A stretch of 64,000 nucleotides of DNA, from positions 60,883,907 to 60,947,906 of the forward strand of contig NC_089591.1 of assembly GCF_019320115.1 (NCBI RefSeq), in the 5' to 3' direction. This document shows, one piece after another, positions 36,180 to 47,589 of the stretch. Numbering within the stretch: position 1 is the first letter of the stretch; each line of letters opens with the position of its first letter. The position numbers were made by a program, and so were the translations under genes. The notes under the pieces are model-generated. The model was not told the DNA's origin, made no database searches, and was given only the letters and a program-made list of their open reading frames with translations. The DNA is from Miscanthus floridulus. Taxonomy: Eukaryota > Streptophyta > Magnoliopsida > Poales > Poaceae.

Positions 36180-37504
36180 TGTCAGGTACCATAAAACGGG
36201 GTACCCTGAGCGTATACCAAAAGAATCACTTAGACCCCATCAAAAACAAAGCAAAAAGGCAAACCGTTGGTTAACCCCCGGCCTTGTCCGAGCCCACCGG
36301 CTCTCCGCCTCGCTCGAGGCCTCGCACGGGAGGTCTCGATGGCCTGCCAAATCTCCGCCTCACTCGAGGCCTCACACGGGAGGCCTCAGACGGGGAACTA
36401 ATTCTCTGTCTCGCCCGAGGCCCACGCGTGAAGCCTCAAATGAGATGTCGATTCTCCGTATCGCTCGAGGCTGGCTCGGCAACAACTCGTCGCTTCTGCC
36501 TTGACCAGTCTCCCCGACCGAGCGTCACGTCCCATTAATGCGCCAACCACTCCCGTGATATCAGCCGGGCAATGGCTCGACACTGCGGAGCAGCCGACAA
36601 GATGGGAAGTCACATCAATGCCATACCGTCCAAGACAGGACGGGGTAGGGGTTACCGGCCACTGCGCTCTGGTGCTGTGCCCACGATCAGCGCCTGCACT
36701 ACACTGTGCCACCTAACCCCTGCCCTAGGAACAACGCAGCGTGGGGAGTCAAGTACGGGTCACCATAGCCTCGGAATCAGCGCATGGGACCAACTGCTCC
36801 CCCCGAGCCTCGGCAATATACTTTAGGGTCTCGGCAACCTCAGGATTTGTGCCTACCGAGCCCCCACGACAGCTTGGCCTCAGCACCAGTTGGGCCTCGA
36901 CTCCTCACGCAGTCAACGAACAGCATCCAGCACGTCGCTCGCCAGGCCCTGCGTCCAGTAATCACTGGAGCTCCCATGTCGCACAGGTTCAGGATGTGAT
37001 CCGGCGCGTTGCTCCAGCACTTCAAGGGTAGGACCACTCCATCAACCATGCCGCCATAGTAATAGGCTATAGGGCTCGGACATGCCGCCTCTGTTAGCTA
37101 ACACATGTATCACCCCTATCCCCCTTCAACTATAAAAGGGAGGGATTTGGGTCGTTTCTAAGGGGGGACGAGAGAAGCGGACAGGTTCACGAGGTAGACG
37201 AACACACACTCAACATTCTATAACACGCGCACTTCTCCGCCGCCTGAGATCAACATCTCAAGCAATCTATGCCGCTCCACGCAGAGACCTGGGACTAGCT
37301 CCCTCTCTCACCCTGCTTGTAACCCCCTACTACTGAGCATTTTGGTGCAAGGAATACAAGATCGATCTCTTAGACTAGACGTAGGGCACCCGTTGCCCGA
37401 ACCAGTATAAACCTTATGTCTCTTTGCATCGCCATCCTGGGATTAGGGGCACGCAGTACGTTTTTACTAGTTGGTTGAGGACCCGCCAGTCCAATACACC
37501 GACA
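36180..37504 (+). repeat. 3' LTR of the composite gypsy element
   Basis: Starts TGTCAGGTACC and ends CACCGACA, followed by the target repeat CGGTG. Preceded by a purine-rich GAGGCTCGGGGGCT stretch that probably serves as the polypurine tract. Confidence 0.92.
37131..37138 (+). promoter_or_regulatory. TATA box in the 3' LTR
   Basis: TATAAAAG at the place equivalent to 8825-8832. Confidence 0.65.
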
Positions 37505-38989
37505 CGGTGGCTCTGTCTTTCAAGCCGTCGGATCGCTCGTCGTGAGCCATCCAATGTTGTTTCAACCATAGTAAAAAATTTGTAGAGATAATCATAGGAA
37601 AAAAGAACATTTGCCTTTCGTTCTCATCCCAACAATATTTGCCGCCATATATATTCTTATCCTTTTTAGGCTTTTGGCTGAAATCCCTAGTGCAATGTAT
37701 TAGAGCTCTTCATGGTTCATGCTATTTAGGCCATGTTACGATCCACTAGTATTAATAATTACCTAGCTAATACCTAATACATCCTAACTACTCGGTTGGT
37801 CTAAAAACTTGATGTTTTTTTATAAAAACACTCAAAAGAGTGTTTCACATCTGATATATGATGGATAAAAAGACACAAAACGACCTCTAATATATAAGCG
37901 TACATCAAAAACCAAATTGGTTGTCTTCTTCTTTTGGACGTCCACTGCCTGCCGGAGCTTGAAGATTGCACTACAAAGACAGCAAAGAAAAGGGCTACCT
38001 GCAAACACTCTCGCCAAACATGGCTTTGAAGACCGCAAAAACCACTCACTGCTGACAACGAGATCTAGTATCCACTAAAAGAATAGCGGCTGGAGAAATC
38101 CTCCAAGGAACACAGGCGTACAATCCTTCTCCATCAAAATAGAGTGTTGAAGATTTCGAACCTTGTGGTAGAATAGACCAAAAGAAGAGGTGAAGATCGC
38201 CGCATCAAAAGTCAAATCAACTGCTTCCTCTGATAAGCACACCACATACCAAGATCTGAAAAAGATCAACATATCTGACGGACTAAACCCTCATTGGTCC
38301 TTCATCGACGCCAGATCAAACGTTACCGAGGTAGGGAGAGACCGAGAGACCTTATTCCAAAGTACCATCGTTGTCACCACCTCGTCGATGACACTAGAAT
38401 CAAATCCTAGATCAACAAGGATCTGCAAACCTAATCTAAAACTACGAAGAAAAAGGATCGGGTCTCGCTCGTGTGTCCACCAGCGAGATTGCCGATTATG
38501 AGAGACGAAGGGGATTCAGCAAGTTTCCTAGGAGAGGGCGGTTAGGGCGGTGGTTGGGAGAGGCTGTGGCCAGTTTCTGAGTGTTGTATTTTGGCTGCTG
38601 GTATCAAAAAAATGTCTAGGCCTTTTCATGCAGCAACAAATCTGCACGGCTAATAAATAAGGGTACCAACGTCATATAACATATACAGTAATCTGTTTGA
38701 AAAAATTCAAGACCAAAAGTATTTTGGAGTTGAGGAAGTATTTAGCTAGCTAATTATTATCAAGGAAGTTATGTAGATCTACTTGCTAATATGTGGTTGA
38801 ATATTTGGTTCGAGATGCAAATGAACTATTAGCACCTATTAACAACCCTCCACTAACTAAATGACTAAAGCAGCTCTCCTAACCCATACTCCCTCTATCC
38901 TAGAATATTTTATATTTTAAAAGATTTAGGACATAATTAGTACCTTTTGCAAATTACTCAGACACCCTATTTATTGAAGTTACTCTACT
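37505..38989. other. Intergenic DNA, no gene recognised
   Basis: Begins with the target-site repeat of the gypsy element. A G/A-rich stretch (37900-38560) has several short open frames without recognisable motifs and may be a decayed repeat. The run ACTCCCTCTATCCTAGAAT at 38888 resembles the end of a Stowaway-type MITE. Confidence 0.5.
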
Positions 38990-39412
38990 TAGAGTATGTC
39001 CAAAAGTTCCTAAAAATCAGTCGGTAAATCAATGAGTTTTTCAAGCGACTAAAAAAGTTAGGAGCATATTTGTTGGGTTCCTCCAACAATTTCTAAAATC
39101 TCGCTCTTGAAATATAGAAGATAATTTTGCATCAGAAATCATAGATTATTTTCAAATCACACCAACCATTCTTATACTTTTATTCTCTTGTACATTTTTA
39201 TTGGGAACCATCCTCAAAATTTCTCTTCACGTCATTTCACCTCTAGATTGACCGACCGATACACGTGCGTATATTATCGTGCGGTTAGGTCGATTTTCCC
39301 AAGTACAGAAAGATTGGGAGTTGAGATATGAGTTGTTGGAGAGCATTTTTTCCGATCTTACCCAAAAAATTAAGATTGGGAGTGGGTTCTAAAAACTCTT
39401 AGAGATGCTCTA
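38990..39412. repeat. MITE-like element
   Basis: The left end reads TTAGAGTATGTCCAAAAGTT; the right end read on the opposite strand gives TTAGAGCATCTCTAAGAGTT, so about 420 bp are bounded by imperfect inverted repeats. The GAGCATCT form is typical of a common grass MITE group. The interior is AT-rich without an ORF. Confidence 0.65.
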
Positions 39413-39554
39413 AGGAATATGACAGGCTAACTAAAATGAATGCATGGACACGTTCAGGCCCGATTTCTCTCACGCGGTGCTAGTTACGTTAATCAAACTA
39501 TCAAAAGGAATGCAGTGGATGACTATAGCGGGCCATATAGTTTGGCTTACCTTG

Positions 39555-39671
39555 AATCCGGCTTGTTCGACTTCTTTTTTTAGCCAAAACAGTGTTTTTC
39601 TCTCACAACATTTTAGTTAGAACAGTATTTTTAGCCAATTTCAGCCAAGTTTCAGCAAGCCGAACGGGGCC
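39555..39671. repeat. MITE end fragment
   Basis: The minus strand starts GGCCCCGTTCGGCTTGCTGA and continues with AACTTGGCTGAAATTGGCTG, the end of a MITE family frequent in grasses. The opposite end was not identified. Confidence 0.5.
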
Positions 39672-40308
39672 GGCTGACCTATTTATTTGTTCACTAATGC
39701 TCTTCCCGTAATATAGTGTATTAGCAGATCTATTAGCTGACCTATTTGAGGACAAACTAAGAGATAAGACGTAGTATAAAAGACACATATACCCTTACTT
39801 CGTTTTGTAACGTGACACAATCGCTACTTCGTTAGTGTGATTAATGAAGATTAGTTAGTAAATGACAGCAGACAATATAATCCTATCAAATTTTTGCTAC
39901 TATTTAATGCAAAACTATCTTGTCTCCTAAAATCTCTTATAGTTAGGTGTAATTTTTTAATGCTTGAATGCACTGTAATACAATACCTGAAGAAGGGAGT
40001 GTTAGCGCTAATAGATCTAAACATGTTCTTTTAATCAGTGTTATGCTTGTTGCCACTTTTTCTTTATAAAAATTGGGAGCAATCCAAAAGGTCAAAAGCT
40101 TTCTTTTGAGAGGAAAACGGAGCAACGCTTCTGGTTTGGTAACAATCCAAAGAAGAGTAAGTTTATTAAAAAAAAATCCAAAGAAGAGTGCAAAAGTCTC
40201 TAAGGTATCACAAGACGGGCCATTAACGATTGATAGTCCAGAAAGACGGGAAAAGGAGGCCCGAAGAGCCGAGCCCAACTAGTAATACTAGCAGCCGCCG
40301 AGTCAATC
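39672..40308. other. Intergenic DNA with the serpin 3' flank
   Basis: AT-rich. The last 200 bp before 40309, read on the minus strand, match the DNA following the second serpin copy (60676-60880): TTGGGCTCGGC, then TTTCTGGACT, then AATCGTTAATGGCCCGTC. The duplicated serpin unit therefore includes its 3' flank. Confidence 0.65.
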
Positions 40309-41492
40309 TCAATCCTCCTTGGAAGGGTCCATGACATGGCCTAGGAACAAGACCTCAGCCTTCTCGTACTCCACGATCGCGAACATGAACGGGTGGTCAG
40401 CCACAAATCTCATCGGTGGCGGCGGGGGTCTCTCCGGTGGACTGTAAGTCGGGCTCGTAGCGGCGTACATCGCTGCAACCGCTGTCGTGCCTTCCTCGTC
40501 GACCTCCACGGCGCACGTCTGCCTCACAGCCGACACATATAGAGCCCCTCGGGTGGCATGTTCGACACCATCCCCGATAGGTCGGCACCGTCCGCGAACG
40601 GCGCGGACAGCCGAGCTGACAGAGCGCGTTCACCGCGTCGAACGTGAAGGAGAACTCGAACTTGGGGACCTTGCACGGGCGGACTACCTGCTCGCGCCGG
40701 GGCGCACACCGCATGACGAAATCCGGCTCAGTCACGACCAGGCGCAGCAGGTCGGGAAGCCCGTCGCGCCTGTGCGGCAGGAACATGAGCATGCAGAAGC
40801 AGGGCGCCTTTTAGTCCAACCTGCCGTCACGCCCAACCATCTTGTAGAAGCACTGGAGGACCTTGAACCCCAGGCCAGGGGCGTCGAAGCTCTCGGCGTA
40901 CTGCATGCCAGCGTCCGACGGGAACGGCACCCGCACGGGCTCGCCGTCGCGGCGGTAGAAGTTGTCGCGAACGGTATCCGACGGGTCGAACCTCCGTGCC
41001 CACGTCGCCTTGAAGTGCATGCCGTTGGCGAGGACGACCTTGGTGTCGCCGTGAACCGCGCCATCGGACAGGAGGTTGCGTATGCGCCCCGCCGTGGCCT
41101 GCTCGATGAAAGCGCTCACCTCAGCGGTCGCTGCCGCAGGCTGATTCTTGAAATGGACAGATCTTGCGACGGCGTGGTGAGCAGAGACGGCGGAGGACAC
41201 GAACTCCGGCGTGAGGAAAAGCGTGCGGTCCACGAAGATGCCGGCGGCGAAGGAGAGCTGTGGCCACGTGCTCACGTTGGTGAGGAGCCTCGCAATGGCC
41301 ACATCGAGGTGGCCCGTGTTTTCGGAGCCCAGGAACGTGAGCAGCTGGCGCAATGTCGGGCCCTTCGTGCCCACGGCAAGCAGCGCGAGCCCAGCCCTGA
41401 GGGACATGGGACATGGGCGAGAAGATAAAATTGGATTGCTTGGTTATCGCCTCCATGCCGGGGTACCAAGCGACTTGCAAGCAATAGTCCAT
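40309..41492 (-). pseudogene. Serpin (serine protease inhibitor), broken copy
   Basis: Read from the ATG at 41492 this is a plant serpin of near full length (about 390 codons). It contains N-F-I-F-S-P-M-S, A-T-A-E-V-S-A-F-I-E, V-V-L-A-N-G-M-H-F-K-A-T-W and K-F-E-F-S-F-T-F-D-A. It has the reactive-centre hinge V-E-V-D-E-E-G-T-T-A-V-A-A and the C-terminal [11 protein letters not shown]. Lesions: a 7 bp tandem duplication near 41402-41416 shifts the frame after residue 28; TCA to TAA at about 40812; a one-base loss near 40615; a two-base gain near 40545. No intron is seen. Serpins act as one-shot suicide inhibitors of proteases, and in plants may restrain papain-like or digestive proteases. With these lesions no full protein is expected. 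Confidence 0.85.
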
Positions 41493-42751
41493 GGCGAGCG
41501 GCTATTAGGTTACCGTGAAGTGATTTCGATTATTAGCAGAGAACCTGGTCAGATTACGGCGACGTGATTAGTTAGTTAGAGGTGTTCGTGGAAAAGCTGG
41601 GGAAAGAGGACCCATCGGGTTGTATGGGTGAACCTCCAAGGTAGCCTTGAGGAGGATGAGGATCCGGGTTATTCCCATAACAAGGTTGTATGAGTTTTTT
41701 TTTATCAAAAAAAAAAAGGTTGAATGAGTTTTCATCTCTCTTGGACAGCGTAGCCAGAATTTATAGCTAGTGTGATCTAATGTTATATAAATTTTCAATC
41801 ACCATAAATGTAGCATATAGATATAGATACACGACTACATAAAGTACCAAACGCAATAAAAAGATCATGCGAACACAAGAAAATAGATGAGTCCAGCTTG
41901 CTATAATAGAATTATATATGTTTTAGTTTACATCCCTAATTATCTAATGGTGCACTAAAATCATATAATCGAAATAGATTAAAATTCTTAGAAGTCTAGA
42001 ACCTAGATCAATTTTGCATAGTTTTCTTTGAATTAGAACTTGAGGGGTCTCACGTTTCCATTTGCACTTTTCACACTATTATATAACTGAAATTCTCATC
42101 AAACATCATTAGTTCTTTATATACATCGTCATCTATTCATCATAACTCACTAATAGGTTTGATGCACTTACACTTTAGCATTAACTTTCTTTTATCTTCC
42201 CCTCTCTTTTATTCCTTGCCTATGAATTAGATTAGTCAGAGGAGATTAGAGACTTAGTCTAGTTAGTTTTGTTTCTACATTCTCCGTAATTTTCGGTCTC
42301 ATTTTGACTTTTAGCTTTGTTTTGTGTCTAAAAACAGGCGCGGATTTGGTTGTTGCCCTCTTGCCAGCTCAATAAATATGCGTGCACGCGTGTGCATTTC
42401 ATGATGTGTGATTATGGTTGGTAATGTTAAAACGGCCTCCCTATGCTCAAATCAAATTAGGATTGGGTAATCGATCTAAACCAAAATTTTGATTTGGTAG
42501 AAAACTAATAAATTTGGTGCCCGTTTTTTACTTCATTTTACATCAAACCGCCCGAACTGTTCCAGTGTCGCATGTCCATCTGTTGGGCTGGTCCTCTGCT
42601 CGCCGCTGTCGGCCGCCCTTGTTGGCCTACTGGCACCCGTGCTCACCACCCTCAGCCTACCCTACTAGCATCCCTGTTCACCACCGCCGGTCAGTGCCCC
42701 CCCTGCTCAGCGATATGCTTGGTCGTCGTCGCACCACCCCCCCCCCCCCTC
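41493..42751. other. Intergenic DNA, partly duplicated serpin 5' flank
   Basis: 41493-41630 on the minus strand matches the 5' flank of the other serpin (58740-58910), but the TATAAATA found there is not conserved here. The rest is AT-rich with homopolymer runs and no gene, ending in a C run at about 42737-42750. Confidence 0.6.
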
Positions 42752-42960
42752 GATTTTTTTACAATTTAGCTCTTTTTTTTGAAAGTTTCTCACAAATAGA
42801 CCCCTGGCGGAAAGAATTCAGAAAATGGACCCTTAGTTCGGCGCCATCGATGTTGGCGCCGAGCTAACACGTCTCGGCGCCAGCGTCCCTGGCGCCGAGG
42901 TCCTGGGCTCGGTGGATGACATGGCAGGGAGCTCGGCGCCGTAGATCTTGGCGCCAAGCT
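42752..42960 (+). repeat. Left terminal inverted repeat
   Basis: Inverted match to 49858-50057 with one roughly 40 bp extra block (around 42853-42895). GGCGCC occurs at least seven times between 42840 and 42970. Confidence 0.75.
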
Positions 42961-43354
42961 CGGCGCCTACCTATGCCCCGCGCCTCTCTTCCTCTCCCTC
43001 TCTCGCCCGAGCAGAGCCGAGCCGAGGTTCGTCGCCGCCGCCGCCGTCCGCGCCCGCGCCAACGCACGCCGCCGCCGCCTCCACCAGCCGCCCTCGCCCG
43101 GGCCACTGCCCTCGCCCGCGGCGCGCCACCGCCCGCGCCCGCGCCCCGAGGTCACACGCCTCGCCGCCGCCGCGGCGCCACGGCCATTGCCCCTCCGCCC
43201 ATGCCCCGGTCCCCTCGCCGGTTCCTACTCCCGCGCCACGCCCTCTCCTCGCCTTGGCCTCGCCCCGCCTTGCCGCCCTCCACCACTCACTCACTCTCAT
43301 TCACACACACAACAAGGAAGAAGAACACTCAGCATTTTCTTTCGTTGCAGTACC

Positions 43355-44000
43355 AATGTCTGGAGGGTCGTCCAGAGGGAGAGGAAAGGGGAAGGGAACT
43401 ACCTAGGGGTGGGAGGGTCCTCTTGGTTCCGATTTCTTTGAGGAAGCTCTTTATGAGAGGTTTCCAGTTGAGAGCAAAAGTGATTTCACCAAAGAGGCAC
43501 CACTGAGATGATACGATGAAAGGAAAGAAGAGTGGCCAAAATGCATGCATGGTGAGGACTGCCTAGTGCAGATGTTCACCAAGGGAAAAGATGGAGGTCG
43601 TCGTTTCTTCAAATGCCCGCGAGCATGGGTAATTGTTATTACTATTTGTTTCTTCAATATGTTTCTCTTGTATATAATTTATACGACATATTTATTGTAG
43701 TCTTCCTTGGCCGAAGAAAACTGTGGGTTCAGTAGCTGGATCGATCCTCGACCTATTTATCCGCATGCGGAGTACATCTACTACCTATAGGACCGTATCT
43801 TCGATCTAGAAAGGGAAGTTAGCAGCGGTTACAAGGACGACGGATAGGACAACAACAACAATGGTGCCGATTCACAGGAGGCACTCTGCAATGATCTATA
43901 TTGCACCTGCCCTAACCACAATAAGAAGGGGCATCCCCCGTCACCCCCGCCACCACCAACAACAACAACGAGAGGCTACTATGGAGAAGGTGCAGCATAA
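43355..44000 (+). pseudogene. GRF-type zinc finger gene inside the TIR element, broken
   Basis: Starts after an acceptor-like TTTCGTTGCAG with M-S-G-G-S-S-R-G-R-G-K-G-K-G at 43355. The GRF finger follows: C-M-H-G-E-D-C, then R-R-F-F-K-C-P-R-A-W, an intron at 43629-43700 (GTAATT to TTGTAG), then the final C and F-S-S-W-I-D. A tail rich in asparagine, proline and threonine ends at TAA 43998-44000. In-frame stops near 43404, 43508, 43788 and 43845 make it non-functional. GRF fingers bind nucleic acid in unrelated proteins. Such genes occur inside plant DNA transposons, but the role here is unknown. Confidence 0.7.
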
Positions 44001-44402
44001 TTTGCTATGTGGCCACACTACTAGGATGACTTTATCTTTTTCACATACCACATCTATGTGTTTGTTGTTTGGTTTAATTACCTAAGGCATGTTAGGTTTA
44101 GTCGAAGGAAACTTTGTACCCAGGTTCGGTACATGTAGTCACATGCCATTTCATGTGTTTCGTGTGTTGATTTATATAATGTCGTACGTCGTTAGTTTTT
44201 TTTTTTTTTTTGCAGCAAGTGTTCACACTTCAATACGTCCATATTATTAAGCGGAATATTAAGACCATAAATAATGAAAACAACCACATAATAAAAAGTT
44301 CAATACTATGCCATATTACACAACATATTAATACTAGAAGTACGTGTCGACTAGTAGACATAGGGGCAAATGCATTTCCATATCCTCAGTCTGAAACGTA
44401 CT

Positions 44403-45110
44403 AAGTAAGCAACTCATCATCCGAGTACCAGTCCTCTACTATAACCCTATTGTTGTGGCTAGGCTCACCTGCGTTGCTCTGACCTGCCTGTCGCCTATAG
44501 TAAGCGGCATCCGCTTCATCTACGGCCGCTGCGGCCTAAGTGAAGAACGCATCGTCATCCTCCTCCACTATAAGCCTGCCTCTGCTAGAGCGATGAGCTC
44601 GCTCAATCTGCCAGTATCGTCATCAGCCTCCTTCGCCTGCATGCCTGCCTCTGCTAGAGCGATGAGCTCACTCAGTCTGCTAGTGTCGTCCTCAGCCTCC
44701 TGTGCCTACATGCCCGCCTCTGCTAGAGCAATAAGCTCACTCAGTCTGCCAGTGTCATCCTCATCCTCGTCCCCCTCATCAGACAACACAATCGGTGAAT
44801 GAACGGTGCGATCAGCTCGCGATCTATGCTCATCTAACTTCTTCTCCTCATACCTTACACGAGCCACCTCTGCAGGCATGTTCCTCGCTGCAACCAATCC
44901 CTTCATGTATAAAATGTAATCAGTTAGCAACGTGATTATATTACATTTAAAATCAGGCAACGAAAAAAGGCTTTCAAGCACTCACTGGCACATAATATAG
45001 CAGCATGCTCATTCAAGACTGGGGGCATCTTTGCTAGACGCGTTGGGGTATAATTCTCGAGGATGACCCCGTTTTCGTCAAAACTCCTCCCGAAACATTT
45101 CTTGCATCTA
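44403..45110 (-). pseudogene. Unrecognised minus-strand gene in the TIR element
   Basis: On the minus strand an upstream part (about 45110-44990) reads C-K-K-C-F-G-R-S-F-D-E-N-G-V-I-L. It is joined by a possible intron to a part from about 44905 with P-A-E-V-A-R-V-R-Y-E-E-K-K and an acidic stretch D-E-G-D-E-D-E-D-D. Three 23-residue repeats ending L-S-E-L-I-A-L-A-E-A-G-M follow; the second is preceded by a stop. The C-x-x-C with G-R-S-F suggests a zinc-binding start. I do not recognise the family, and it faces the GRF gene tail to tail. Confidence 0.5.
44581..44787. repeat. Three 69 bp coding-type tandem repeats
   Basis: TCTGCTAGAG recurs at 44581, 44650 and 44719, a 69 bp period that keeps the minus-strand frame (23 residues per unit). 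Confidence 0.9.
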
Positions 45111-45547
45111 ACAAAACTGGATGTAATTTAACAAACATAAATCAAAACATCACAAATAAATGTCAATGAGAACCATAACCACAATACAACCAATTTCGTT
45201 CTAAGAACCGAAAGCAGTTAACATTAAACCCTAAACCTAGGGTTTCCTATTTGATGGACAACAATGAATCAATAACATGACTATATGCGCCTAGGTTTGC
45301 TAGCTTTTTCCATGCCTTGGCATCATCCTACGGTTATATAATACATATATTGAGGGATAGAATGAAACCCTAAGTGATGACGATTATTACGTTCAAAAAT
45401 CCGACTAATATATACTAAATCGATGCGAAAAAACTAGGAGGGGAGAGAGGATACCATGCTCTCGAAGATCTATGGATCAAATCAAGGTTTTCAAGGTCCA
45501 ATATGTCGATTCGTGAAGTGGAGAGAGAGAAAAACCCGAGAGGGAGG
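45111..45547. other. Interior of the TIR element, no gene seen
   Basis: AT-rich stretch with a GA-rich end (GAGAGAGAGAAAAACC) that abuts the inserted LTR. Confidence 0.5.
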
Positions 45548-46647
45548 TGTCGGATACCATAAAAGGGGTACCCTAAGCAAGAACCAAAAAGATTGCTTAG
45601 ACCTTACAAATATCAAAGCCGAAGGACAACCACGAGGCCTCAGCCGATTCTCCGATTCGCCCCGCCGAGGCCCTCTTACCGAGGCCCCCTCGCCAAGGCT
45701 GATTTTCCGATTCGCCCCGCCGAGGCTGTCTCGCCGAGGCCCTCTCGCCGAGGCCGTCCCTCTGGCAGGCTGTCCCATCCATTTAATGTGCCTGAATGCA
45801 CCCACTACGTCAGCCACGACCGGCAGGGTACAGCAACAGGAGCGATGGGACAACGGTCAAATCTCCTTTTTACCATCCCTTACTGACGGTGCAGGGGTTA
45901 CCATGCCCTGCGGCCACATGCCCTGCACTTTTCCACCTAAACTGGGTACGACGCTGACCACTGAGGCCCACGCATCATACTCAGGTCACCTCCCAGGCCT
46001 CTACGCAGTCAGCCACAAACACCTGCCAGGCCTCAGCGCGCCACCAAGTCAAAAATTCACAAGGCACGGCATGTCACCTACAGCGGAGGCCATGCTGACT
46101 AGACATCAATGAGGACCCCTACGACTTCAACAGCCTCGGGCATGGCCGGCATGATGCACCAGTGATCAAGTACCAATTGCCATTCCCGACACTGTGCTGC
46201 TACAGGAATAGGCCACAGTACTAGATCTTCCTTCCTCGCTAAGGCTCCACATGTAGTTCTCTCATGTACTCCTGGCTCCCTCCTTGCGGCTATAAAAGGA
46301 AGCAGCCAGGGCCATTTCTAGGGATCGGGACCACGCCGGTCCTCACGTGAAAACGCACTCACTCAATTCACGCACGCTCTCTCGCTGCCTGAGAGCAACG
46401 TCTCAAGCAGCCCGCACCACTCCTCGCTGAGACCTAGGACTGGCTCCCTCTCTCACCTAGCTTGTAACCCCCTACTACAAGCACTTCGGTGCAAGGAATA
46501 TAAGATCAATCTCCCAGACTGGACGTAGGGCTTGAATTGCCCAAACCAGTATAAACCTTGTGTCTCTTTGCATCACCATCTAGAATCGGGAACACGCAGA
46601 ACAAATTCACTAGTTGGTCGAGGACCCCCTAGTCCAAAACATTGACA
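45548..46647 (+). repeat. 5' LTR of the deletion derivative
   Basis: TGTCGGATACC to ATTGACA. TATA box TATAAAAG at 46291-46298. Clearly closer to its partner LTR than the 7868/36180 pair are to each other. Confidence 0.9.
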
Positions 46648-46648
46648 G

Positions 46649-46667
46649 TTGGCACGCCAGGTAGGGG
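46649..46667 (+). other. Primer-binding site of the deletion derivative
   Basis: TTGGCACGCCAGGTAGGGG one base after the LTR. Confidence 0.8.
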
Positions 46668-46707
46668 AATACTGCGTGTAAGCTTAATTATCCCAACAAG
46701 TTCTGAA

Positions 46708-47415
46708 TGGCAGACCCCATACGACCACTACAAGCACTTCATTTCAGTACGATGATCTGGTTCGGGAGCCTAGAGTTCATGTCTCTAGGATACGAGTATG
46801 ACATGGTACTCCTCCCACCCAAAGCCCCATCAACCGACGACGACATCACGCACCAATAACCCAGGCGCGGGCGGCGCCCAGGCCACCGCTCCCATCATGC
46901 TCGCCAGGCACGGCATGAGCAGGACCACCCCAGCACCACGCAAGCTCAGGGCGACGCACCGCACTCCACCGGTATCCCATGCACAGCTGTTGGCACAAGG
47001 TCCTTGGTCAAGGGTCTGTCTAGCCTGAGCCTGGGCAAGGGAAAGATGCCGGTGGCGCGCAGCGACGCCTCATCATCAAGCTCTGCCCCGCCACCTCCTG
47101 AGGAGCCGACTTCTTTCATCACCCCATTCGACACGTACTGCTATGTGACTATGCCATTCGACCTCAGAAATATAGGGGCCATGTACCAGTGGTGCACCAC
47201 CCAGGTCTTTGGCGAGCACATCGAGCGAACCATCGAGGCCGGCGTGGACAACATCGAGGACAAGTCTAGGAAGGCTAGTGACCTCATCGACGACTTGGAA
47301 GTTGGTGGCCCACCCAAGTACTAAAGCCCAGGACCTACAAGCTAGCCTACGAGAAGGGCGAAATCCTCACCAACACTTAGAACATAGAACAGATACGTCG
47401 CTTCTACCCTTAAAT
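46708..47415 (+). pseudogene. gag-RT-pol-end fusion left by internal deletions
   Basis: From M-A-D-P-I-R-P at 46708 gag is readable to P-P-P-P-E-E-P-T-S at about 47112. The next codons, F-I-T-P-F-D-T-Y-C-Y-V-T, belong to RT (counterpart about 12900-13090), including the altered catalytic box G-V-D-N at 47242-47253. At about 47312 sequence jumps to the pol C-terminus (counterpart 15590-15689). Two deletions thus removed most of gag, protease, RNase H and integrase. A stop at about 46857 also interrupts gag. Confidence 0.8.
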
Positions 47416-47589
47416 TCCCAAGCGTCATACAATTTTCCTCGAAATACAATAAAGAAGCATTCTTTAATTGTTCTAAATTTTCGAGGAACCCCCCGAGCCC
47501 ATCGATACAGGTTCGGCGTTACGATAACGCTAGGGGGGAGACTCGACTCTGCCTCTATAGAATCGAGCCTCCCTCGGGGGCTAGGGGGA

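Larger units (their letters stand above)
7868..37504 (+). mobile_element. Composite Ty3/gypsy LTR retrotransposon, 29.6 kb
   Basis: LTRs of 1328 bp and 1325 bp (7868-9195 and 36180-37504) bracket gag, protease, RT, RNase H and integrase on the plus strand. Minus-strand ORFs follow 3' of pol. The flanking 5 bp are TGGTG (7863-7867) and CGGTG (37505-37509), a target-site duplication with one C/T change. The length is inflated by a nested minus-strand gypsy element and by a direct 8.9 kb internal duplication. Extra antisense ORFs between pol and the 3' LTR, together with the primer-binding site type, suggest the Tat group (Grande/Retand-like), as inference. All coding parts are broken. Confidence 0.88.

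Noticed and set aside
40487..41428. 313-codon plus-strand open frame
   Set aside because: It is the complement of the serpin pseudogene; the minus strand carries all serpin motifs.
42916..43506. 196-codon plus-strand open frame
   Set aside because: Low-complexity proline/arginine translation of a GC-rich stretch just upstream of the GRF-finger ATG, more likely untranslated leader.
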